Below, one piece after another: positions 1 to 5,826 of a stretch of 5,974 nt of DNA. The notes beneath the pieces are model-generated. The model saw only the letters and a list, made by a program, of their open reading frames with translations. It was not told the origin of the DNA and searched no databases. Every line of letters begins with the position of its first letter. Position 1 is the stretch's first letter. The DNA comes from JAMXLO01 sp035511435 (GTDB taxonomy: Bacteria > Pseudomonadota > Alphaproteobacteria > Acetobacterales > Acetobacteraceae). Location: contig DATKFJ010000207.1 in NCBI GenBank assembly GCA_035511435.1, forward strand, positions 1 to 5,974. Reading direction: 5' to 3'. The position numbers were made by a program, and so were the translations under genes.

Positions 1-154
1 CCACGATGGCATGATGCACCACATAACTCACCGCACGCGTTGGATGGGTTGAACCCAGCGAAATTCGCCACAATCCCCGGGCATCGCATGCGCACGACTT
101 ACCGCGTAGCATGCCGTCTGCGATCACTGCCCCCCGCATCCAAGGAGCGAAGCA
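1..154. other. Gene-free left edge / upstream region of the DUF2237 gene
   Basis: I see no convincing gene here. The stretch holds a perfect 13-bp dyad at 45-57, an 8-bp palindrome CGCATGCG at 85-92, and a good Shine-Dalgarno sequence (AAGGAG, 142-147) seven bases before the ATG at 155. TTGAAC at 49-54 overlaps the dyad and could act as a -35 element, but no good -10 lies at the right distance. Any upstream gene lies outside the window. Confidence 0.5.
45..57. promoter_or_regulatory. Perfect 13-bp dyad, possible operator
   Basis: TGGGTT-G-AACCCA is a perfect 6+1+6 inverted repeat about 100 bp upstream of the DUF2237 start. Its right half contains part of a weak -35-like TTGAAC. The symmetry is visible in the sequence. 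A regulatory role is inference, since a 6-bp half-site can also arise by chance. Confidence 0.25.
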
Positions 155-559
155 ATGCCGTTCGATGAGACGTCCCGTCGCCCCGGCCGCCAGCCGTCGC
201 GCAACGTGCTGGGCGGGGTGCTCGATATCTGTTCGACCAAACCGATGACCGGCTTCTTCCGCAACGGCTGCTGCGATACCGCCGCGGAGGATGTCGGCAG
301 CCATACCGTCTGCGTCGTGATGACCGCGGAATTCCTGGCGTTCAGCAAAGCCGCCGGTAACGACCTGTCGACACCACGCCCGGAATTCGGCTTTGACGGT
401 TTGCAGCCGGGTGACCGCTGGTGCCTGTGCGCGCCGCGCTGGCAGGAAGCGCTGGAAGATGGTTCCGCGCCGCGCGTGGTGTTGCGCGCCACGCAGGAGG
501 GTGCGCTGGATCACTGTGCGCTGGCCGACCTCAAGAAATACGCCATCGACCTAGCCTGA
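155..559 (+). CDS. DUF2237 family protein (Cys-rich, function unknown)
   Basis: This is a 134-residue soluble protein with no signal peptide or membrane segment. It matches the DUF2237 pattern along most of its length. NVLGGVLDIC (17-26) is followed by PMTGFFRNGCC (30-40), EDVGSHTVCVVMT (45-57), GNDLSTP (68-74), and PGDRWCLCAPRW (85-96). The C-terminal part is VVLRATQEGALDHCALADLKKY. Six cysteines (26, 39, 40, 53, 90, 92) lie in these conserved-looking blocks, which suggests metal binding or redox chemistry, but no biochemical role is established that I know of. As I remember the family, the late block usually reads ATHE, where this protein has ATQE (113-115 region). The start is well supported by AAGGAG seven bases upstream. 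thiL follows after 3 nt, so the two are probably co-transcribed and translationally coupled. The family call is firm; the function is unknown. Confidence 0.9.
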   Translation: MPFDETSRRPGRQPSRNVLGGVLDICSTKPMTGFFRNGCCDTAAEDVGSHTVCVVMTAEFLAFSKAAGNDLSTPRPEFGFDGLQPGDRWCLCAPRWQEALEDGSAPRVVLRATQEGALDHCALADLKKYAIDLA

Positions 560-562
560 AGC

Positions 563-1519
563 GTGGCCAGCGAACTGCCCGCCGAATTCGCGTTGATCGC
601 GCGGCACTTCCGACCGCTTGCCGGGCCGGAAGGACTCGACCTGCGGGACGACGTGGCGGTGCTGACGCCGCCGCCGGGACGCGACCTTGTGCTGACAGCG
701 GATGCGATGGTGGGCGGCGTGCATTTCCTGCCGGACGATCCGCCCGACCTGATCGGACGCAAGCTGCTGCGGGTGAACCTGTCCGATCTTGCAGCCAAGG
801 GCGCGACGCCGATCGGCTACCTGATGACGGTCTCGGCGCCGCGTGACACGCCGGACGCCTGGTTCGCCGGATTCGCGGCCGGGCTGGCACAGGACCAGAA
901 GGAATATGGCGTCACGCTATTCGGCGGCGACACCACCTCGACTTCCGGTCCGATCTCGCTGTCGCTCACCATACTCGGCCATGTCGCACCAGGCCAGGCG
1001 GTGCGTCGCACCGGCGCGCAGCCGGGCGACGGCATCTGGGCGACCGGTACGATAGGCGACGGGGCGCTCGGCCTGGCTGTGGCGCGCGGCCGGCTGCGGG
1101 ACCCTAGCGGCCACCTGCTGTCCCGCTACCGGTTACCCCAGCCGCGCCTCGGCCTGGCGATCGCCGGCGTCGCGTCGGCTGGCATGGATGTATCCGACGG
1201 ACTGGTGCAGGACCTGGGCCATCTCTGCCGCGCCGGCGGACTTGCAGCGGAGCTCGACGCCGCACTTGTGCCGCTGTCATCGCAGGCTCGCCTGGCGGGA
1301 CCGGAATGGCTGGCCACCTGCCTGACCGGCGGCGACGATTACGAGCTGTTGCTCGCCGTTCCGCCCGACCACGACGACGCGCTGCGGCAGGCGGCACTGG
1401 TCGCCGGCATGGCTGTCACGCGCATCGGCTGCTTCCGCTCCGGACCGCCGCGCGTCATGGTACGTGGGCCCGATGGCGCACCAATGGAACTGGCCGCCGG
1501 CGGCTGGAGCCACTTCTGA
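563..1519 (+). CDS. thiL: Thiamine-monophosphate kinase
   Basis: ThiL phosphorylates thiamine monophosphate with ATP to give thiamine diphosphate, the active cofactor, in the cytoplasm. The 318-residue length is normal for the family. Family motifs appear in order: DDVAVL (29-34), TADAMVGGVHF (45-55), RVNLSDLAAKGA (70-81), FGGDTT (120-125), GTIGDGALGL (162-171), MDVSDGL (208-214) and TGGDDYELL (255-263). The acidic residues that bind Mg-ATP (D29/D30, D47, D75, D123, D212) are present. The first motif reads RDDVAVL rather than the common GDD(A/C)A(V/L)L, a mild divergence. The GTG start has no clear ribosome binding site but lies 3 nt after the DUF2237 stop, which fits translational coupling. 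thiL often sits after nusB and the riboflavin genes; here its upstream neighbour is DUF2237 instead, and an MFS transporter follows. Confidence 0.95.
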   Translation: MASELPAEFALIARHFRPLAGPEGLDLRDDVAVLTPPPGRDLVLTADAMVGGVHFLPDDPPDLIGRKLLRVNLSDLAAKGATPIGYLMTVSAPRDTPDAWFAGFAAGLAQDQKEYGVTLFGGDTTSTSGPISLSLTILGHVAPGQAVRRTGAQPGDGIWATGTIGDGALGLAVARGRLRDPSGHLLSRYRLPQPRLGLAIAGVASAGMDVSDGLVQDLGHLCRAGGLAAELDAALVPLSSQARLAGPEWLATCLTGGDDYELLLAVPPDHDDALRQAALVAGMAVTRIGCFRSGPPRVMVRGPDGAPMELAAGGWSHF

Positions 1520-1568
1520 TGAAGGCTGGATGATGCGATCGACGCTTCACTGAAGGCCGTCGGCAAAG

Positions 1569-2744
1569 ATGAACCGCAACGTATGGCTGCTGTTCTGCTG
1601 TCAGGCGCTGATGAACGCCGTGATGTCCGGCCAGACAGTCATGAGTGCGCTGATCGGCCACGCGTTGGCGGTCGACAAGACGCTCAACACGCTGCCGATG
1701 GCGATCCAGATGACCGCGACCATGGCCGCCTCGATCCCCGCCGGCATCATATTCTCCCGGGTCGGCCGCAAGCCGGGATTCTGGCTCGGTTGCGCCGGAT
1801 CACTATGCGGCAGCCTGATCTTCGCCCTCGGCGTCTGGCTCGGTAATTTCCACGTCTACTGCATCGGCGCAGTCTGTGCCGGGTTGGGTTTCGGCATCGC
1901 GCAGCATCTGCGTTTCGCCGCCGCCGAAGTCGCGGCACCGGAAGCCCGAGCGCGTGCCATAGCGCTGGTGATGGCCGGCGGCGTGCTGGCCGCGATCATC
2001 GGGCCTGAAGTCGTCAAGCGCACCAATATGCTGCTGCCGCCAATGATGTTTCTCGGCACCTATCTCTGCCTGACCGTACTGCCGCTGATCAGCGCCACGC
2101 TGCTGCTGTTCATCCAGTTGCCACCGGCGAGCCGGCAGATCAGCGCGCCCGTGCCGTTCCGCAGCATCATCGCACGGCCGAATTTCCTCACCGCCGTGGT
2201 CTGCAGCATGGTGGGGTACGGCACGATGAACCTGATCATGGCATCGACGCCGCTGCAAATGCTGTTCTGCGGCTACGGCGTGAACGCCAGCGCCGATGTG
2301 ATCCGTGCGCACTCGATCGCCATGTTCCTGCCCGGCTTCGTCACCGGCCGGCTGATCCAGCGCTTCGGCCCGCATCCGATCATCTGCACAGGGGCCGCGC
2401 TCACGCTGCTCTGCGTCGTCACCAACCTGAGCTTCGCGCCGGTGCAGGCCACTTTCCTGGTGGCGCTGGTCCTGTTGGGCGTTGGTTGGAACTTCCTGTT
2501 CGTCGGAGGCACGACACTACTGGCGACCGCGCACGACGCGCATGAACGGGTGCGCGTTCAGGCCACCAACGACTTCATCGTGTTTGGCACCGTGGCCTGT
2601 ACCGCATTCGCGTCGGGCGCCGTGGAGGCGACCGGCGGCTGGGCCGCGCTGAACCTCGTGGTGGTGCCGCCGACCCTGATCGCGGCCGGCCTGGTGATCT
2701 GGCATTGGTCGGCTCGTGCGCGCCTTACGCCGGCGCGGGCCTGA
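1569..2744 (+). CDS. MFS transporter, substrate unknown
   Basis: This is a 391-residue integral inner-membrane protein of the major facilitator superfamily, almost entirely hydrophobic and consistent with about 12 transmembrane helices. The loop after the second helix has a motif A-like stretch, GIIFSRVGRK (59-68). The usual Asp of GxxxDRxGRK is replaced by Ser63. A second, weaker copy (GRLIQRFGP) lies at the equivalent place in the C-terminal half. A central hydrophilic linker (PASRQISAPVPFRS) separates the two halves. The ATG at 1569 is the first possible start after an in-frame TGA at 1551. The ribosome binding site is weak (GAAGG about 12 nt upstream). It lies 49 bp after thiL on the same strand, so a link to thiamine or another vitamin is possible but not shown by the sequence. 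The gene ends 29 bp from the convergent bamE stop. The family is sure; the substrate is not. Confidence 0.9.
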   Translation: MNRNVWLLFCCQALMNAVMSGQTVMSALIGHALAVDKTLNTLPMAIQMTATMAASIPAGIIFSRVGRKPGFWLGCAGSLCGSLIFALGVWLGNFHVYCIGAVCAGLGFGIAQHLRFAAAEVAAPEARARAIALVMAGGVLAAIIGPEVVKRTNMLLPPMMFLGTYLCLTVLPLISATLLLFIQLPPASRQISAPVPFRSIIARPNFLTAVVCSMVGYGTMNLIMASTPLQMLFCGYGVNASADVIRAHSIAMFLPGFVTGRLIQRFGPHPIICTGAALTLLCVVTNLSFAPVQATFLVALVLLGVGWNFLFVGGTTLLATAHDAHERVRVQATNDFIVFGTVACTAFASGAVEATGGWAALNLVVVPPTLIAAGLVIWHWSARARLTPARA

Positions 2745-2773
2745 ACCGGGGTAGGTATGGACTCGGGCGCCGG

Positions 2774-3298
2774 TCAGAAGGCGGGCGCTGGAGCACCACC
2801 GGCTGGCGCGGTTGGCGTCTGGGCTATTGCGTTGAAGCGGCCGATGTTGCCGAACAATTGTTGCAGGAACGACGCCTCTGTGCCTGGCGAGGGTGTTGCG
2901 CGCGCGACCACCGATACCGGCAGGGAATCCTCCTGGTTCAGTTTCTTCACACCCTGCAGCACACCCTGGTCGTTGAATGTCAGCACAACCACGTTCTGGC
3001 TGAGCACGCCCTGGACGCGGGCGATCCGCGGCCTGGTGACCTCGGTGATATAAAGCCAGGTGTTGTCGTCGAACGTGGCCCTGGCGGTCGGCGAGCCGAT
3101 CAAGGCCGTCACGTCGGCGCGCGTGGAGGTGCCGGGCACCAGTTCCTTGAGTTGGTCGGCATCCACACGATTGCCGCGCAGTTGCGACTCCGCCTGGAAG
3201 AAACTGCAGCCGCCCAGCAGCAGGCAGGCCAGCAGCAACAGCCGGACGCGTCCGCGCGATCGGGATGATGACAGAGAGGCTGATCGATTTCCGTCCAT
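2774..3298 (-). CDS. bamE: Outer membrane protein assembly factor BamE (SmpA/OmlA family lipoprotein)
   Basis: BamE is a lipoprotein of the BAM complex, which folds beta-barrel proteins into the outer membrane. This 174-residue protein has an Arg-rich N-terminus, a hydrophobic stretch (20-30) and lipobox LGGC with Cys31 as the lipidated residue. The BamE domain follows at about 38-115: LKELVPGTSTRADVTALIG, then a DDNTWLYITE segment, the strand VVVLTFNDQGVLQGVKKL, and the alphaproteobacterial tail PGTEASFLQQLFGNIGRF (141-158). It ends in an Ala/Pro-rich tail. The ATG has GAGGAT about ten bases upstream on the minus strand. It is divergent from the bc1 chaperone gene and convergent with the MFS gene. 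The bamE / bc1 chaperone / yceD order is, from memory, common in alphaproteobacteria and supports the call. Confidence 0.93.
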   Translation of the reverse strand: MDGNRSASLSSSRSRGRVRLLLLACLLLGGCSFFQAESQLRGNRVDADQLKELVPGTSTRADVTALIGSPTARATFDDNTWLYITEVTRPRIARVQGVLSQNVVVLTFNDQGVLQGVKKLNQEDSLPVSVVARATPSPGTEASFLQQLFGNIGRFNAIAQTPTAPAGGAPAPAF

Positions 3299-3355
3299 CT
3301 GGGCGTATCCTCGGCACCGCGCTATGTCACCTCGGTGTCACGCCGGCCTGCCGCT

Positions 3356-3361
3356 TGTCAA
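3356..3361 (-). promoter_or_regulatory. Possible -35 element of bamE
   Basis: Read on the minus strand, 3361-3356 is a consensus TTGACA, about 60 bp upstream of the bamE ATG in the divergent intergenic region. The hexamer 17 bp further on is ACACCG, a poor -10, so this is only a candidate. The same bases on the plus strand give TTGTCA, which could serve the chaperone gene, again without a good -10. Confidence 0.25.
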
Positions 3362-3406
3362 TCGTGGGCTGACGCGTCGCGGCTTCTGGCAAAGGTGATC
3401 GCATCG

Positions 3407-3964
3407 GTGGCAGGACTGCTGGGTTTGAAGGGTCTACGCAAGGCCAAACGGCATGAGCGGGCGGGCTTTGCGCTTTATGGCGCCGCGGTCGCGGCGGCGC
3501 GCGAGCCGTATTTTTACGAGTCGCTGGGTGTGGCGGACACGCTGGACGGCCGCTTCGACCTGATCGCGCTGCACGCGTTCCTGTTGATCCATCGCCTGCA
3601 GAGCTTGCCGGAGCCCGGCCCGGACCTGGCACAGGCGGTGTTCGATGCCATGTTCAGCGACATGGACATGAGCCTGCGCGAGATCGGCGTGAGCGACCTG
3701 CGTATCGGCAAGCGGGTGCGCGCCATGTGGGAAGCGCTGCACGGGCGGGCCAAGGTCTATACGGCGGCGATGGAGGCGGCGGATACCGCGGCATTGCAGG
3801 CGGCACTGGCGCGCAATGTCTGGCGCGGCGAGGCACCTGACAATGCGGCCGCCGCGCTGGCCAGAATCGTGCTGGCGCAGGATGCCCATCTCGCCAGTCA
3901 AAAGCTGACGACGCTAGCCGCGGGTGAGGCACGATTTCTGGCGCCCCTGGACGCGCTGCGATGA
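3407..3964 (+). CDS. Ubiquinol-cytochrome c chaperone family protein (Cbp3/UQCC1-like)
   Basis: The family assists biogenesis of cytochrome b and assembly of the bc1 complex (respiratory complex III); in mitochondria its members are Cbp3/UQCC1. From GTG 3407 the protein has 185 residues and no signal peptide. The diagnostic block DTLDGRFDLIALHAFLLIHRL is at 44-64. It is followed by FDAMFSDMDMSLREIGVSDL, then GKRVRAMWEALHGR and YTAAM. I prefer GTG 3407 because AGGTGA (3393-3398) lies eight bases upstream and the protein then begins with the short basic MAGLLGLKGLRKAKR typical of these proteins. A longer reading from GTG 3335 adds 24 residues, lacks a ribosome binding site, and would leave only 36 bp between the divergent starts. 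The stop overlaps the yceD ATG (ATGA), so the two are translationally coupled. Confidence 0.88.
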   Translation: MAGLLGLKGLRKAKRHERAGFALYGAAVAAAREPYFYESLGVADTLDGRFDLIALHAFLLIHRLQSLPEPGPDLAQAVFDAMFSDMDMSLREIGVSDLRIGKRVRAMWEALHGRAKVYTAAMEAADTAALQAALARNVWRGEAPDNAAAALARIVLAQDAHLASQKLTTLAAGEARFLAPLDALR

Positions 3965-4455
3965 CCCCGGAGCTGCACAGGCCGATCGCCGTCGATCGCA
4001 TTGGTCCCGGCGGGCTGGACGTGACGGTGGAAGCAAGTGCCACGGAATGTGCCGCACTGGCCCGGCGGATGGATTTGCCCGCGGTACTCTCGCTCACCTG
4101 CCGCTTCCATCTGGCGGAGGATGCCGCGCACATGCTGGTCGCTCGCGGCCACCTGATGGCGCACGTGGTGCAGACGTGCATCGTCTCGCTGGAGGATTTC
4201 GCCGCGACCGTCGAGGAACGTTTCACCGTGCGCTGCCTGCCGGAAGGACAGGAGAGCGACGACCCGGATCCCGAGACGCTGGACGAAATCACTTATGCCG
4301 ATGGCACACTCGATCTCGGCGAGGCTGCCGCCGAACAGCTTGCGCTGGCGCTCGATCCGTATCCGCGCGCGCCGGGCGCCGAGTTGCCGGAGATCGAAGC
4401 GGAGGCGGACCCGCAGCAATTCGCCGCACTCGGGGCGCTGAAACGTCCTAATTGA
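3961..4455 (+). CDS. yceD: YceD/DUF177 family protein, 23S rRNA-accumulation factor homologue
   Basis: This is a 164-residue cytoplasmic protein of the DUF177 family. Bacterial and plant members are linked to 23S rRNA accumulation and ribosome biogenesis; that is family knowledge and is not visible here. Visible features are GHLMAHVVQTCIVSLEDF (63-80), which is the alphaproteobacterial form of the central strand with Cys73, then EERFTVRC, an acidic stretch ESDDPDPETLDE, and DLGEAAAEQLALALDPYPR near the C-terminus. The family's frequent CxRC motif is reduced to one cysteine. It starts inside the stop of the bc1 chaperone gene (ATGA overlap). In many bacteria rpmF follows directly, often as one transcript. 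Here rpmF is displaced by about 1.4 kb, and a strong inverted repeat follows the yceD stop at once. Confidence 0.9.
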   Translation: MTPELHRPIAVDRIGPGGLDVTVEASATECAALARRMDLPAVLSLTCRFHLAEDAAHMLVARGHLMAHVVQTCIVSLEDFAATVEERFTVRCLPEGQESDDPDPETLDEITYADGTLDLGEAAAEQLALALDPYPRAPGAELPEIEAEADPQQFAALGALKRPN

Positions 4456-4477
4456 ATTTCCGTTAGTTCGACTGACA

Positions 4478-4536
4478 CGCAGCGATGCGGCAATCTCGTT
4501 CGTGCTCAACGGGCCCGGGATTGCCGCATCGCTGCG
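4478..4536 (+). terminator. Perfect 18-bp inverted repeat after yceD, probable transcription terminator
   Basis: The arms 4478-4495 (CGCAGCGATGCGGCAATC) and 4519-4536 (its exact reverse complement) form an 18-bp perfect stem. As RNA it extends by a G-U and two more pairs (4496-4498 with 4516-4518) to 21 bp, leaving a 17-nt loop. A competing inner fold pairs CGTT (4497-4500) with AACG (4508-4511). The stem lies 23 bp after the yceD stop, the right place for a terminator. No run of T follows either arm, so it is not a classic intrinsic terminator. It could instead stabilise the 3' end or be a mobile or phage palindrome. Confidence in the repeat itself is near complete; confidence in the role is moderate. 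Confidence 0.6.
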
Positions 4537-4572
4537 CCCGCCTCGCAAAGACACTGATGGCCAATATTATGC

Positions 4573-4611
4573 TTGACGCGGTTTGTCATTCACACTAACT
4601 GATACGTTATC
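4573..4611 (+). promoter_or_regulatory. Weak promoter candidates for the holin-like cassette
   Basis: The stretch between the inverted repeat and 4686 is less GC-rich than its surroundings. TTGACG (4573-4578) has TAACTG 17 bp downstream. TTGTCA (4583-4588) has CGTTAT 16 bp downstream. Both -35 boxes are good and both -10 boxes poor. A promoter is expected here if the upstream hairpin ends transcription, but the exact one cannot be chosen from sequence alone. Confidence 0.3.
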
Positions 4612-4650
4612 AACGGCCGGACTGCGCCCGGCGGCTCGACAAACCCCTTC

Positions 4651-4676
4651 CCAATTTCGCCCCGTTCCAATTTCGC
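4651..4676. repeat. Tandem 10-bp repeat before the holin-like gene
   Basis: CCAATTTCGC occurs at 4651-4660 and again at 4667-4676, a 16-bp period, just before the GGAG ribosome binding site (4677-4680) of the gene at 4686. It could be a leader-region protein-binding site or a small duplication. The repeat is seen directly; the role is inference. Confidence 0.4.
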
Positions 4677-4685
4677 GGAGACACG

Positions 4686-5093
4686 ATGATCATCGACCTG
4701 ACACCATTGGTGCAGGCGCTGGCCGCGCTTGCGCTTGCGTCGTTAAGCGCGACGACGCCCTATCTGGTGCCGTTGCTGCGTCGCTATCTGCACGTTCAGC
4801 TGACCGCAACGCAGGCGGCCGCCGTTCAATCCGCCGCGGTTGCCGGCGCGCAGGCAGCTTACGGCTATCTTGCCATCAACTCTGCCAGCTATCGCGATGT
4901 GACGATCCGCAACGTTGCGCTGGCCAAGGGCGTCCAGCACGTCTTGGCATCCGCACCCGATGCGATGGCCGCGCTCGGCATCACCCCTGACCACGTGCAG
5001 CAGATGGTCGAGGCACGGTTCGGCGGCCTGCTCGCCGCCGATCCTGCAGTGTCCATCGCCGCACCGCAGGCGTCGACCCAGCCAACCGCCTGA
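4686..5093 (+). CDS. Holin-like small membrane protein (resembles phage LLH holins)
   Basis: This 135-residue protein has one predicted N-terminal membrane segment (about 8-31, VQALAALALASL...PYLVPLL) with a very short N-terminal tail. A basic stop (RRY, 32-34) follows. Then comes a long Ala/Gln-rich amphipathic helix (40-63, TATQAAAVQSAAVAGAQAAYGYL), a basic segment (70-87), and a C-terminal helix beginning ALGITPDHVQQMVEARFGGLL. It ends in a disordered tail rich in Ala, Gln and Pro. The order of a membrane helix, a QxAAVxxAVxAA helix, a KG-type segment and a GIT-xxxxxxxVEA helix is what LLH-type phage holins show. Holins permeabilise the inner membrane during phage lysis. GGAG lies five bases before the ATG. 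No endolysin gene is adjacent. The holin relation is a recollected pattern, not a search result; a cellular membrane protein of another kind is possible. Confidence 0.6.
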   Translation: MIIDLTPLVQALAALALASLSATTPYLVPLLRRYLHVQLTATQAAAVQSAAVAGAQAAYGYLAINSASYRDVTIRNVALAKGVQHVLASAPDAMAALGITPDHVQQMVEARFGGLLAADPAVSIAAPQASTQPTA

Positions 5094-5120
5094 GCTTCCC
5101 CAACAACCAGGAGACTTTCG

Positions 5121-5456
5121 ATGCGATTCAACCTCGCCACGGTTTGCCACATCTACGCTTTGCCGCTGCTCGCCTGTCTTTCCGCCTGCGGTAACGCATC
5201 CACCACCCAGCAGACACAGGTGCAGCAGGCCCTGGCGGTAGCCTGCACGGTCGATGGCATCCTGGTGCCGATCGCGCAGCCGATCGTCGCGACGCTGGGC
5301 CCGGGCGGCGCCGCCGCGACCTCGGTTGACACCCTGATGGTGCACCCCGCCGTCGTGGCGGCCTGCGCGGCGATCAGCGGAGTGCCAGCAAGCGTCGCGG
5401 CGGCCGGCGCTCCGGTTACCGTTGCGCCTGTTCCGCCGAGCCCACCGACCACCTGA
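5121..5456 (+). CDS. Small predicted lipoprotein, function unknown
   Basis: This 111-residue protein has a signal peptide ending in lipobox LSAC with Cys23 as the lipidated residue (hydrophobic core LPLLACL at 14-20). The mature part starts with a Gln/Thr-rich stretch, TTQQTQVQQA (28-37). It contains two further cysteines in similar settings: VACTVDGILVP (Cys42) and VHPAVVAACAAISGVP (Cys82), which could form a disulfide. A Gly/Ala-rich loop lies between them, and the protein ends Pro-rich (PVPPSPPTT). A clear ribosome binding site AGGAG (5109-5113) lies seven bases before the ATG. It is 27 bp after the holin-like gene, so the two are surely co-transcribed. A lipoprotein beside a holin recalls an Rz1-like outer-membrane spanin, but the length and the Cys-containing domain do not match a typical Rz1. 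I do not recognise the family with confidence. Confidence 0.72.
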   Translation: MRFNLATVCHIYALPLLACLSACGNASTTQQTQVQQALAVACTVDGILVPIAQPIVATLGPGGAAATSVDTLMVHPAVVAACAAISGVPASVAAAGAPVTVAPVPPSPPTT

Positions 5457-5513
5457 GAGGCCGCACGTCGTGCCCCGTGCATCGCGCCTCCGACGGTGCC
5501 ATAGTGCCGAGCC

Positions 5514-5717
5514 ATGGTCACCACATCCTATCAAGTGATCCACCAGCCAGATGGCAGCTTCCAGGTGAAGCTCAACAAACCGGGCGAGCTTCCCCGGACT
5601 GCCGTCGGCTTTGCCACACTGGCCGAGGCGAACGCCTGGGTGGCGCGGGACAGGCGGCTGTGCGCAGCCCCCGAGCCCTGGGTCCCCAGCGCACACCGTC
5701 GGCTGAGCGGACGGTAA
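5514..5717 (+). CDS. Conserved-looking 67-aa hypothetical protein
   Basis: This is a 67-residue soluble protein with no signal or membrane segment. The N-terminal two thirds look like a compact beta-strand and helix fold: SYQVIHQPDGSFQVKLNKPG (5-24), then LPRTAVGFATLAEANAWVARDRRL (26-49). The pattern of a strand, DGS turn, strand, GFAT, then EAxAWxAxDRR helix resembles small DUF2188-like proteins, though I would not assign it. The C-terminus is short, basic and Pro-containing. The ATG at 5514 is the first start after an in-frame TAG (5502-5504). No good ribosome binding site precedes it, which lowers confidence. It lies 57 bp after the lipoprotein gene on the same strand. The protein-like pattern is better than that of the other frames over this stretch. 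Confidence 0.6.
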   Translation: MVTTSYQVIHQPDGSFQVKLNKPGELPRTAVGFATLAEANAWVARDRRLCAAPEPWVPSAHRRLSGR

Positions 5718-5797
5718 TCGCCACCGGCGAGCGCCAAGCCGAGAGTCCATCCCTTGCGACCTGCCTTGCCCTCTGCTAGACGGCCCGCCTTGCTTTG

Positions 5798-5826
5798 TTG
5801 ACATAAAGTGATCGCCCTCGTGCCTT
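5798..5826 (+). promoter_or_regulatory. rpmF: Candidate promoter of rpmF
   Basis: A consensus -35, TTGACA, is at 5798-5803. Seventeen bases downstream is TGCCTT (5821-5826), a weak -10. Transcription would start near 5833, giving a leader of about 38 nt before the rpmF ATG. The perfect -35 at a sensible distance from a strongly expressed ribosomal gene supports it; the poor -10 is the weak point. Confidence 0.4.

Noticed and set aside
2730..2773. Inverted repeat CCGGCGC / GCGCCGG between the convergent MFS and bamE ends as a bidirectional terminator
   Set aside because: The stem is only 7 bp with a loop of about 30 nt and no T tract, easily expected by chance at this GC content.
2517..3317. 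266-codon minus-strand open frame overlapping bamE and the end of the MFS gene
   Set aside because: It lies in another frame over two well-recognised genes, and its translation is Arg-rich without motifs.
4478..4536. Hairpin considered as a tRNA or as an integron attC site
   Set aside because: There is no cloverleaf or acceptor pairing, and no GTTRRRY/RYYYAAC core pair at the outer edges; the simple perfect stem argues against both.
4583..4990. 135-codon plus-strand frame overlapping the holin-like gene
   Set aside because: The translation is Arg/Cys-rich and disordered with no ribosome binding site. The overlapping frame from 4686 has GGAG and a coherent membrane-protein pattern.
5718..5730. 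Small hairpin TCGCC-ACC-GGCGA right after the 67-aa gene as a terminator
   Set aside because: A 5-bp stem without a T tract is too weak to call.
4743..5804. 353-codon open frame on the minus strand across the whole accessory cassette
   Set aside because: The translation is Arg/Gly/Cys/His-rich low-complexity sequence with no domain pattern, typical of an antisense frame in GC-rich DNA. The three plus-strand genes have ribosome binding sites, a lipobox and a membrane helix.
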